Shown piece by piece: positions 9,513-18,108 of a stretch of DNA of 64,000 nucleotides. The DNA comes from Herbaspirillum sp. ST 5-3 (GTDB taxonomy: Bacteria > Pseudomonadota > Gammaproteobacteria > Burkholderiales > Burkholderiaceae_D). The stretch lies in assembly GCF_004804275.1 (NCBI RefSeq), contig NZ_STGI01000005.1, positions 1-64,000 on the forward strand, read 5' to 3'. A program made the position numbers and the translations under genes. The notes below the pieces were generated by a model. It ran no database searches, had not been told where the DNA came from, and saw only the letters and a program-made list of their open reading frames with translations. Numbering within the stretch: the stretch's first letter is position 1; each line of letters opens with the position of its first letter.

Positions 9513-12500
9513 ATGCTGACGCTGCCAGGAGATACCAACGGCAATAGCCAAAGCCACTCTCGTTTGGCTATCGGCATTTTTGTTGCCCTGCTGATCATCA
9601 GCGTGGTGGCCGGATTCCTGGTGTTCCGTCAACTTGTCGAAGGCGAGGAAAAACAAGCGGAGGAATCGCTTAACCACATCGCCGACCTGCAGGCCGCTGC
9701 AGTGTCAAGCTGGTTCCTGGAGCGCCTTGGCGACGCGGCCGTATTCGGCGGCGGCTCATTCCTTGGGGAAACGATCAACAACTGGGTCGCACGCGGCCAG
9801 CCGGACGACGACACCCGACACGCGGTGCAAAAACAATTGAAGGCGATCAAGAACACCTATAGCTATCTTGATGTCGCCATTCTCGACAACGAGGGGAACA
9901 TCCGCATTTCGACCGGAAAGGACATCGAGCCGCTCGACCCGGTTGCGCGCGAGACCGTCCGGAAAGCCGTCTCCTCGAACACGACGGAGGTTTCCACCAT
10001 CCATGCGCTCGGTGCTCCCTGGTTTTCCCAAGGTGTGCTCGACATTGCAACGCCTCTTTTGAACATCGATGCGCAGGGCGCGGCGGCGGCGTCCGTCCTG
10101 CTGCTGAGATCCAACGCAGACATGCATCTCGACTCCTGGGTACGCTCGACCCCGCTGCTGAATGCGCCGACCGAAGCTCTGCTGGCTGAGATACACGGCG
10201 ATCAGGTAATTACGATCTCGTCCGGCGAAGGCACATCGCGCTTTCACTATCTGGACGCACTGCCGATAACGGTGCTGCAACTCGCTGCGGCGGCGCGCGC
10301 AGGCACAGGCCACGTTCTGCTGGCTGATGCATCCGGAGGAGAGGCGTTGGCCGTGGCACGCCGGATTGCCGGCATGCCCTGGTTCCTGGTGACGATGATC
10401 GACCGCAACGCTGCGCGAGCCAACGCAAGCCATTTCGCGTGGATCGTCGCCGGTGCCGGGCTCGGCATCGTGGCTTTACTGGGCACCGCAGTGCTGTTCT
10501 GGTGGAAGCAGCGGGAAAGCGCGTTGCGCCTGCGCGCCCTGCAAGCCACGACCGAAAAGAATTTGCTGCAGCGGCAATACGATTACCTGTCACGCTATGC
10601 GAACGACATGATCATTCTCGCCGACAGCAACAACCGAACCCTCGAAGTCAACGACAAGACACTGCAGGTGCTCGGCCGCACGCGCGCGGAATTGAGCGGC
10701 TTGCCCGTCGAGGAATTGTTTTTGCCATCCTGTCGTCCGGCGCTCGGCAAGGCTTTCGACAAGTTGCGCGAATCGGGCGGCGCCGTATTCGAAGTCGCTC
10801 AGCAAAGCGTCGAAGGCAAAATTGTTCCGGTGGAAGCCAGCGCGCGCGTGATCGAACAGGGGGGGAAACGCATCATCCAGCTCATCTGCCGCGACATTAC
10901 CGAACGCAAACAGTCGGAGGCGGCGCTGCGTGAAAGCGAGGACCGGCTCAACGGCATTCTGGCATCGATACTCGATGTCGTGTGGTCGTTTTCAGCCGAT
11001 CTGAGCAAGCTGATCTACATCAATCAATCCACCGAAAATGTCTATGGCTATCCGCCCTCGTCCTTCATGGTCCGGCCGCAACTCTGGTTCGACGCCGTCC
11101 ATCCGGAAGACCGGGCACATGTCAGAAACGGCCTGCGCGCGCTAAGTGCCGATTTTCCCTTGTGCGATTGCGAATACCGCATCATGCACCGGGACCAAAG
11201 CATTCGCTGGATACATTGCCGCGGCCGGCTGGTGCTGGGCAACGACGGAAAGCCGGCGCGCATCGATGGCGTCAGCACCGACATCACGGAGCGCAAGAGC
11301 GCGGAGCAGCAGGTGCAAACGCTCGCCTACTACGACAGCGTGACCGCGCTGCCCAACCGCGCATTGCTGCAAGACCGCCTCGAACAAGCCATGCACATCG
11401 CCATGCGCAACCGCAACAAGGTGGCGCTGCTGTTCATGGATCTCGACAATTTCAAGAACATCAATGACTCGCTTGGCCATCATATCGGCGACATGCTGTT
11501 GCGTGAAATCGGCGAGCGGCTGCAGCAGTGCGTGCGGGAAGAAGATACCGTGGCGCGTATCGGCGGCGACGAATTCCTGGTCGTGCTTCCGAACATCGAT
11601 CACGGGCCGCAGGCCGTGCAGGTGGCGGAAAAGATTCTTGCGGCGACGGCCAGGCCGTTCACGCTCCAGGAAAATCAGATTCACACGACAATCAGCATCG
11701 GCATCAGCGTCTTCCCCGACGACGGCAACACGCCGCACGAGCTGATCCGGCATGCGGATTCCGCGCTGTATCAGGCCAAGAGCCACGGCCGCGACAATTA
11801 TCAGTTCTTTACAGAGGCGCTGAATCAGCAGATCACGCGCAGTTCCAACATCGAGCGCGAGCTGCGCCGCGCAATCGATCTAGGCGACCTGAGCCTGTGG
11901 TATCAACCGCAGATCGACGCCCGCGAAGGCCGCCTGATCGGGGCGGAGGCACTATTGCGATGGCGTCACAACGACGAGCAATTCCTGTCGCCGGCGGAAT
12001 TCATTCCGGTGGCGGAAGAGCGGGGCCTGATCGGCAAGATCGGTGAATGGGCACTGCGCGAAGCCTGCGCCCAGTGCCGGCGCTGGCAGCTGGAAGGACT
12101 GCATCCAGTGCCGATCTCGGTGAATGTGTCGCCCATTCAGTTCCAGCAAAAAGGTTTTGCCGACCTGGTCACCAGCATCCTGAAGGAGGCGCAGCTCGAT
12201 GCGAATTACCTGGAGCTGGAAATTACTGAAAGCTCCATCATGCGCCGCGCGTCGCTGGTTGCCACGCTGGCAATGCGCCTGCGTGACATCGGCGTACGGA
12301 TCAGCATCGATGATTTCGGCACCGGCTACTCCAGCCTGAGCTACCTCAAGCAGATTCCGATCGACAAGATCAAAATCGATCGTTCCTTCATTTCCGACAT
12401 GCTCAAGGATGACGACGACGACGCGATCACCTACGCGATCGTCAACCTCGCGCACAGCCTGAACCTGCGCGTGATTGCGGAAGGCGTCGAAACCCGGGCG

Positions 12501-12638
12501 CAGATCGATCGCCTGCGCTTCTTCGGCTGCGACGAGGTGCAGGGCCATTACTACAGTTCAGCCGTCTCCGCGCAGGTGTTCCAGGGCTTTCTGAGCGAGC
12601 GAAGATTCTTCGGCGAGAAGGAGGAGATCCGGCAATAA
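9513..12638 (+). CDS. Membrane PAS-GGDEF-EAL protein (c-di-GMP turnover)
   Basis: About 1041 residues from the chosen ATG; an in-frame extension to 9402 lacks a plausible N-terminus. The order is: N-terminal membrane helix (RLAIGIFVALLIISVVAGFL), a periplasmic sensor region of about 280 residues, a second helix (AWIVAGAGLGIVALLGTAVLFW), two PAS domains (about 395-510 and 520-640), GGDEF and EAL. The GGDEF active loop (RIGGDEFLVV) and the EAL signature (IGAEALLRWRH) are both intact, as are the EAL loop residues IDDFGTGYSSLSYLK. It could therefore be cyclase, phosphodiesterase, or both under sensor control. No partner gene is adjacent on the same strand apart from the DNA glycosylase 49 bp on, which is probably unrelated. 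Confidence 0.9.
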   Translation: MLTLPGDTNGNSQSHSRLAIGIFVALLIISVVAGFLVFRQLVEGEEKQAEESLNHIADLQAAAVSSWFLERLGDAAVFGGGSFLGETINNWVARGQPDDDTRHAVQKQLKAIKNTYSYLDVAILDNEGNIRISTGKDIEPLDPVARETVRKAVSSNTTEVSTIHALGAPWFSQGVLDIATPLLNIDAQGAAAASVLLLRSNADMHLDSWVRSTPLLNAPTEALLAEIHGDQVITISSGEGTSRFHYLDALPITVLQLAAAARAGTGHVLLADASGGEALAVARRIAGMPWFLVTMIDRNAARANASHFAWIVAGAGLGIVALLGTAVLFWWKQRESALRLRALQATTEKNLLQRQYDYLSRYANDMIILADSNNRTLEVNDKTLQVLGRTRAELSGLPVEELFLPSCRPALGKAFDKLRESGGAVFEVAQQSVEGKIVPVEASARVIEQGGKRIIQLICRDITERKQSEAALRESEDRLNGILASILDVVWSFSADLSKLIYINQSTENVYGYPPSSFMVRPQLWFDAVHPEDRAHVRNGLRALSADFPLCDCEYRIMHRDQSIRWIHCRGRLVLGNDGKPARIDGVSTDITERKSAEQQVQTLAYYDSVTALPNRALLQDRLEQAMHIAMRNRNKVALLFMDLDNFKNINDSLGHHIGDMLLREIGERLQQCVREEDTVARIGGDEFLVVLPNIDHGPQAVQVAEKILAATARPFTLQENQIHTTISIGISVFPDDGNTPHELIRHADSALYQAKSHGRDNYQFFTEALNQQITRSSNIERELRRAIDLGDLSLWYQPQIDAREGRLIGAEALLRWRHNDEQFLSPAEFIPVAEERGLIGKIGEWALREACAQCRRWQLEGLHPVPISVNVSPIQFQQKGFADLVTSILKEAQLDANYLELEITESSIMRRASLVATLAMRLRDIGVRISIDDFGTGYSSLSYLKQIPIDKIKIDRSFISDMLKDDDDDAITYAIVNLAHSLNLRVIAEGVETRAQIDRLRFFGCDEVQGHYYSSAVSAQVFQGFLSERRFFGEKEEIRQ

Positions 12639-12687
12639 AACTGCTGGCGGAACACTTTCCTGTGCGCTCAGGACTACAATTGCGTGC

Positions 12688-13248
12688 ATGAAGCGATACA
12701 AGAAACTGCCGCGTACCTTCTATGCGCGCGATACGGCGCAAGTCGCGCGGGATCTGCTGGGAAAGCATCTGGTGCATGTCGTCGACGGCGTGGAACGACG
12801 CGCGCGCATCGTCGAGGTCGAAGCCTACATTGGCGCGCACGACCTCGCTTCGCATTCCTCCAAGGGCATCACGCCCCGCACCGCCATCATGTATGGCCCG
12901 CCCGGATTCGCCTATGTCTATCTGATCTACGGCATGCATCATTGCATGAACGTGGTGACCGAACAGGAAGGCCATGGCGCCGCCGTTCTGCTGCGCGCGC
13001 TGGAACCGATTGCCAATGTCGACGGCAATACAAAGGGACCGGGCCTGCTGTGCCGCGCAATGGCAATCGACAAGCGCATGAACGGGCACGACTTGTTAAG
13101 CGAGAATTTCTTTATCGCCGAGCCGGAGACAAAGGAGTCATTTTCCATTGTGGCCGGCCCGCGCATCGGCGTGGCCTACGCCGCCGATTGGGCGGAGGCG
13201 CACTTGCGCTTCCATATCGAGGGCAATCCCTTCATCTCGCGCAAATAG
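12688..13248 (+). CDS. DNA-3-methyladenine glycosylase (AAG/MPG family)
   Basis: 186 residues, the usual length for the bacterial alkyladenine glycosylase family that excises alkylated purines in base-excision repair. Recognisable elements are LPRTFYARDTAQVARDLLGK at the start, the catalytic region RIVEVEAYIGAHDLASHSS (first Glu activates water), and MYGPPGFAYVYLIYGMHHCM, which lines the nucleotide pocket, then GPGLLCRAMAID. It is a single gene, convergent with the EAL/HDOD gene 30 bp away. I see no SOS or Ada box upstream. Confidence 0.93.
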   Translation: MKRYKKLPRTFYARDTAQVARDLLGKHLVHVVDGVERRARIVEVEAYIGAHDLASHSSKGITPRTAIMYGPPGFAYVYLIYGMHHCMNVVTEQEGHGAAVLLRALEPIANVDGNTKGPGLLCRAMAIDKRMNGHDLLSENFFIAEPETKESFSIVAGPRIGVAYAADWAEAHLRFHIEGNPFISRK

Positions 13249-13278
13249 CGGGAGGGCCGGTCTGGTGCGATACCCGGG

Positions 13279-14559
13279 CTAGTGCATGCACCGCGTCACA
13301 TGATCGCTCCATTCGAACGCCGCCAGCTGGACCATGTACAAATCGTTGTATGACAGATTGAGTTCACGCGTCGCCTGCATCAGTTGCGCGTCGTTCTTGG
13401 TCTTCCACTCGGTATGCTCGGCCAGCGACAGCAACTTGCCGAAGTAGCCCTGGCGCCGCAGGAGCGCGTCGCCCACTTCTTCGACGACCGGGATCTGCTT
13501 CAGGATTTCCTCCAGGGGCATCGAAAACAAGGTGTCCATCAGGGACATGATGCCGACCGTGAAGCCGGTATCGGCGAAGCTGCGATTGCCCGGCCTGAGT
13601 TTCTGTGCCAGCAGTTCGATCAGCCGGCCGCGCGTGGTGGCCTGCGCCATCAGCGGCAGGACACTGCGGCCATGCACGCCCGGTTCGGCATACAACATGA
13701 CTTGCAGCCAGCGCTGCAACTGGTCGCGGCCCAGCACCATCAGCGCCTGGCGGAGGGAATCGATACGGTGCGCGCTGATGGCAGGCGTATTGACCAGTCG
13801 CAGCAGATTCAGTCCGAGCGACACATGGCTCTTGATGCTGTGTTCGATGTCGGCATTGTCGGCGTCGGATGCGATCAAGGACATCAACTCGGTGATCGCC
13901 TGATGCGAGGGCGAGATTTTCCTTCCCTCCAGGATTTCCGGATTCAGGAAATAGTAGCCCTGGAAAAGATCGAAGCCGAGGTCGAGGCACATGCGGAACT
14001 GCTCGATCGTTTCCACCCGCTCCGCCAGCAAGCGTTTCTGCTGCGCCTTGAATGCGGCGCACAAACGGCCCAGATCTGCTGCACTGCGGCCGGTAATGTC
14101 GATGCGCACGCTTTCCACCATCGGCAGCAGCTTGTGCACGTATTCGTCGTCATCATTGACCACCAGGGCAAAACGAAAGCCGGCGGCGCCCAGCTCCGTC
14201 AGGCGCGCGATCACTTGCGGCGGCGGATTGCGCAGGGTGGCGATTTCCAGCACTACGTTCTGCGGCGGCAGGAACTGGAAAATGTCGCTCATCAAGGCGT
14301 CGGTGTCGATATACAGGATGCCGGTCAGGTCGCCGATCACGCGGGTCAGGCCGTGCTCGTAGACATCCGACAGCACCGATGCCGAAGCCGGCTGCTCCTC
14401 CGGCGCGGGGATCGGGGCGGCTGTCCCACAGAAGTTGCAAAACAGGAGTTCGTGCGCCGCAAGACTTTGCTGGCGGTCGACCACCGGGCGGCGGGCCATG
14501 AAAAACTCCGAGGCGAGCGGTATCCTGTGCGCGCTGTTGAACGTGACGCTGATACTCAT
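13279..14559 (-). CDS. Degenerate-EAL plus HDOD signalling protein (YuxH-like)
   Basis: 426 residues from the ATG preceded by GGGAGAGG; upstream in-frame ATGs lack such a site. The first half is an EAL-like domain in which the signature is replaced by HELLF (SLAAHELLFCNFCG) and the metal ligands are not evident, so phosphodiesterase activity is unlikely. The second half (about 215-410) is an HDOD domain (SHVSLGLNLLRLVNTPAISA; ALMVLGRDQLQRWLQVMLYA). This two-domain family has been linked to motility and signalling regulation. It stands alone; the 190 bp upstream hold its promoter. Confidence 0.85.
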   Translation of the reverse strand: MSISVTFNSAHRIPLASEFFMARRPVVDRQQSLAAHELLFCNFCGTAAPIPAPEEQPASASVLSDVYEHGLTRVIGDLTGILYIDTDALMSDIFQFLPPQNVVLEIATLRNPPPQVIARLTELGAAGFRFALVVNDDDEYVHKLLPMVESVRIDITGRSAADLGRLCAAFKAQQKRLLAERVETIEQFRMCLDLGFDLFQGYYFLNPEILEGRKISPSHQAITELMSLIASDADNADIEHSIKSHVSLGLNLLRLVNTPAISAHRIDSLRQALMVLGRDQLQRWLQVMLYAEPGVHGRSVLPLMAQATTRGRLIELLAQKLRPGNRSFADTGFTVGIMSLMDTLFSMPLEEILKQIPVVEEVGDALLRRQGYFGKLLSLAEHTEWKTKNDAQLMQATRELNLSYNDLYMVQLAAFEWSDHVTRCMH

Positions 14560-14794
14560 GATGGATCCCACCTCTCCCTGCTGCATGACGGCTCCAGGCA
14601 GCATGTATCACTTGCTGATCCTTTGCCTACCGTCCATACCTTCACGATAGGCTAGAAATTGCTTCATTGCAACTACGCAAATGTCATGCGCACGGGTCTT
14701 GTATGAGATAACGTCACGCAACGCGCGGACTTGAGCGACGGAAGGTGCTTGTGCGGCGCAACAAGACGATGCGATCCATACTGCCTCGCAGTGC

Positions 14795-16330
14795 TTACCA
14801 GCTATCCATCCGATCGCCCCAGCTTGTCATGTCGCGTACATAAAAACGATAGGTATCGTCGGGCTTGTCCTCGGCCAGCTTGGCGAGGTCGAAAATGAAC
14901 AAGGCGCGCCCGATGCCCCGGCGCCGATACCCGCGGTTACGCTTGGGCAGAATGGCATCGCGCCATGCGCCGAGATTGACGTAGGTATAGTTTTTCCCTT
15001 CCACGCGCGGCCGGGAAAACTGCAGGTCGGCCTCCAGCGCCACATGCGTGTGCCCTTCGACATGCAGGCGCAGACCGAGCTCGCGATACACGCGCTGGAA
15101 CGCCGGCAGGGCAAGCAGCGTGCGCGTGGTGATATTCGATTCCGGTTCCTGCTGGCGCGCCATCAGACGCATCAGGAGCATGTCCAGCCAATACCACTTG
15201 AAGCGGCTCAGGATGGACAGGGTATACAAACCGAGTTTGGTCATGCCCCGCGCGCTTTGCCAGGTCGCGTCGTGCGCCATCCATGCCCGCAGGCTTTCGC
15301 GGAAACAGCGCAGCACCTGGTCATGCAGTCCTTGTGCGCCCGGTACTTCGCACGCCATGCGACGCGATTCGGAAAGCAGGCGCACCACCGCCGCGACCGA
15401 TGGCCGGTACAAGTCCATTTCATCGAGCAGTTTGCCGATGCGGCGCGCGCCCGGCATGGCCTTGTCGAGCGTGCTCGTCACGCTCCAGATGAAGCGCGAC
15501 AGCATGCCGGCCGCCACCGTGTCGCCGAAGCAGGGATCGCTGAAGGGCTGGTATTGCTCCTCGCGCCATTGCTGCGGCTGCCATCCCTGCGACGGGCGCC
15601 AGCGCTTCGTGGCGCGGCAATTGTCGGCGTCGCGCCACTGGCCATGCGTCGCCAGCAGGCGCAGCCCGCAATCGGCGAAATAGAACGGCAGCCTGGGGTA
15701 CAGTTCCTCTGCCTTCGTGCCGAGCTGCATCGCCACCCAGGCACGATAGCTGTCCGGGATATCGAGTGCGGTCAGGCCGAGGCATTCTTCATAGAGCATC
15801 TGGCGCGCCGCATGCACGACCTGCAATTCCTTGTCGTGGTTGCCGACGATAGGCACGATGGTGACCACGATTCCGTTCTGGCGCAGCTTGTCGATGCTCG
15901 CGCGCATCCAGTAGAAAAAGCCGGAGTATGGCTGCCTGCTGTCGGCCGGCCGCTGGCGGGCATGGATGGCGACGATGTCGCGCATGACCGCCATCACCAG
16001 CTCCTCGAAACGCGGATGGTCACGATGCCAGGGATACACGCCTGCTGCCGCCCATTTGCTGCTGCGGATCAGATCGACTACATCGCCGTTGAGGATCAGC
16101 AGCAGTTCCTCGATGCGCTCGCCGGCCGGCGCGTCCGCCTTGTCGCCCGGATTGCATACCGCGAATTCCATCTGTTCGAAGAACATTTGCCAGTCGGTTT
16201 CCGATGCCGTCTGGTTGCCCACCGTGCAGTCGGTGCAATGGATATCGCTGATCAGGACACACAGCCGGTTCCTTTGCGCGGTCCCGGCTGGCCAGAGAAT
16301 CATGCCCGGCGGCAGTTTCATTTCATTCAT
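14795..16330 (-). CDS. Calcineurin-like metallophosphoesterase
   Basis: 511 residues with the four dinuclear-metal motifs of the calcineurin-like superfamily in order: LISDIH (about 27), LNGDVVD (about 83), VGNHDKE (about 157) and EGHTHVALE (about 427). The long insertion between the third and fourth motifs makes it larger than typical members. The substrate is unknown. It is the last gene of a three-gene operon (18-bp gap to the alpha/beta hydrolase, which is 14 bp from the GMC oxidoreductase), so a role with those enzymes is likely. No signal peptide, so cytoplasmic. Confidence 0.85.
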   Translation of the reverse strand: MNEMKLPPGMILWPAGTAQRNRLCVLISDIHCTDCTVGNQTASETDWQMFFEQMEFAVCNPGDKADAPAGERIEELLLILNGDVVDLIRSSKWAAAGVYPWHRDHPRFEELVMAVMRDIVAIHARQRPADSRQPYSGFFYWMRASIDKLRQNGIVVTIVPIVGNHDKELQVVHAARQMLYEECLGLTALDIPDSYRAWVAMQLGTKAEELYPRLPFYFADCGLRLLATHGQWRDADNCRATKRWRPSQGWQPQQWREEQYQPFSDPCFGDTVAAGMLSRFIWSVTSTLDKAMPGARRIGKLLDEMDLYRPSVAAVVRLLSESRRMACEVPGAQGLHDQVLRCFRESLRAWMAHDATWQSARGMTKLGLYTLSILSRFKWYWLDMLLMRLMARQQEPESNITTRTLLALPAFQRVYRELGLRLHVEGHTHVALEADLQFSRPRVEGKNYTYVNLGAWRDAILPKRNRGYRRRGIGRALFIFDLAKLAEDKPDDTYRFYVRDMTSWGDRMDSW

Positions 16331-16348
16331 GGACTTGCTCTTTCAAAT

Positions 16349-18094
16349 TCACGCGTGCGCATGCTCACGCAGGAAGTGAACGATGTGCGGAAAGATGTCG
16401 ACCGCAACGTTCTTCCCCATGAAGACATCCTGGTGTCCATAGCCGGCGAAGACGTGCAACTTGTGGCGCCCCGGCACGAGTTTTTCCAGCCGTTCGTGAC
16501 AGCGGATATTGGAATCGGCGAACACATGGTTGTCCTGCCCCTGCACGAAGAAGATCGGGGTTTTGATGTCCGCGGCGTTCTTCAGGTAGTCGTCCGGCAA
16601 GGCCGCGTAACGCGGATTGCCGGGATCGTACTTGACCGCCGTATGCCCGCTCCGGACCATCTTGAACACATGACGGTAGTAGTGCACCGCGGTTCCGCCG
16701 AACAGGTCGCCCAGGCGCTCGTGCGTCTCGGGCGCGATGTTGGCGTGATTGAAGACCGCCGGCCGGCCGCTGCCCCACATGAAGCTCAGCATGTGGCACT
16801 CGGGCGAGTCGCACTCGCCATGCACCAGATCGGCCGCCATGGCGATGATCTTGCCGATTGACCAGGCAGGCTGGCGACGCCAGCTCGGATTGAAATATTC
16901 GACACCAAGCAGATAATCCGACACCCACGGCCCGAAGCGCAGCTTGATTTCCGACCAGGCCGGCACATGCGGCGTGAGCGACACGCTGTTGAGCACCATG
17001 CTGGTGATGCCCTGTACCGTGCGTGCAAAGACCGCCATCGCGATCGTGATCGATCCGACGCAATGCGCGATCACATGCAAGCGCCTGTTCGGCCCGATAT
17101 GACGGCGCAATTCGGAAATCGCCGCCGGATGGTCGAACAGGGCCACATCGTCGAAGTTGTAGGTCGAGCGCGCCAGGTTGTACGGAAAGCGGTTGCTGCC
17201 GCGCCAGTCGAGCGTCCATACGTCGCCGAAACCCTCGTCCAGCAAATGCTGCACCAGGTTGCGATGTTCCGGCATGATGAACATGTCGGTGGAATTGGTC
17301 AGGCCGGGAATGACCAGCACCACGTCGTCGCTGCTGGCGCGCAGGAAGCGCGTGAGCGTCAAGCCCAGCCCGTCGGCGGTGGAAAACGGATGCACGCTGA
17401 TCGCCGCGCCGGTGACGCCTTCGGTGGTGAACTTCGGATAGCGGCGATGCGGCTGGTTGAGCGCGGGCGGCAGGTGCGGGCCATACACATCCCACAGCTT
17501 GCCGGCAAAGAATTCGCCGAACGCAACCAGTCCCTTGAGGCTGGTGTTGCCCTGCGCATCGGTCGCGCGCAAGCCACGCAGCACCTGCATGAAGTCGCCC
17601 AGGCCGAGGCTGATGATGCCGGTCACCCACAAGTCCGCCAATGCCGGCTTGGCCGGATCGATATGTCCGCGGAACACGTTCACAAACAGGGTCGTGGTGT
17701 CGTGCCACATGTCGAGGGGCGCATTGTGCTGCACCTGCTTTTCCCCCACGAACGTGATCGCCTCGCCTTGCGGGGTAGTGCAATACACCTGGTAATACAT
17801 CACCTTGCGGTCGCGGTCGGCGGTATTGGGCATCAGGCGAAAGGTGCCCGACTGCACCGGGCAGATGCCGCCGAGAAGCGCGCAGTCGACATGGCCGGTC
17901 AGCGTACCGGCGTGATCCGGCGTGTGGAGGAAGGCATCGAGATCGGCGATGCTGACCGTCACATGCAAGGCCAGTGTATGGCCCGCCTTTTCACCATCCT
18001 CATAGCCATCGGTGAAAATCGTCGCTTCCGCGCTGACATAGCCCGTCATCACTTCGGCGAATTCGATCCTTACTCCATGCAAGTCGTTCGACAT
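16349..18094 (-). CDS. Alpha/beta hydrolase with apparent Cys nucleophile
   Basis: 581 residues from the ATG 14 bp behind the GMC oxidoreductase stop; upstream in-frame codons overlap that gene and are rejected. Residues 1-180 are a beta-rich N-terminal part I cannot assign. Residues about 200-575 are an alpha/beta hydrolase (DDVVLVIPGLTNSTDMFIMP oxyanion strand; VWTLDWRGSNRFPYN). The nucleophile elbow reads LHVIAHCVGSITIAM, giving Cys in place of Ser in an H-C-V-G turn, reminiscent of PHA synthases. Acid and His are probably in FFVQGQDNHVF and FAGYGHQDVFMG. The substrate is unknown; the partner oxidoreductase suggests a sterol- or lipid-like molecule. Confidence 0.82.
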   Translation of the reverse strand: MSNDLHGVRIEFAEVMTGYVSAEATIFTDGYEDGEKAGHTLALHVTVSIADLDAFLHTPDHAGTLTGHVDCALLGGICPVQSGTFRLMPNTADRDRKVMYYQVYCTTPQGEAITFVGEKQVQHNAPLDMWHDTTTLFVNVFRGHIDPAKPALADLWVTGIISLGLGDFMQVLRGLRATDAQGNTSLKGLVAFGEFFAGKLWDVYGPHLPPALNQPHRRYPKFTTEGVTGAAISVHPFSTADGLGLTLTRFLRASSDDVVLVIPGLTNSTDMFIMPEHRNLVQHLLDEGFGDVWTLDWRGSNRFPYNLARSTYNFDDVALFDHPAAISELRRHIGPNRRLHVIAHCVGSITIAMAVFARTVQGITSMVLNSVSLTPHVPAWSEIKLRFGPWVSDYLLGVEYFNPSWRRQPAWSIGKIIAMAADLVHGECDSPECHMLSFMWGSGRPAVFNHANIAPETHERLGDLFGGTAVHYYRHVFKMVRSGHTAVKYDPGNPRYAALPDDYLKNAADIKTPIFFVQGQDNHVFADSNIRCHERLEKLVPGRHKLHVFAGYGHQDVFMGKNVAVDIFPHIVHFLREHAHA

Positions 18095-18108
18095 GATGCC
18101 TGCCCCTT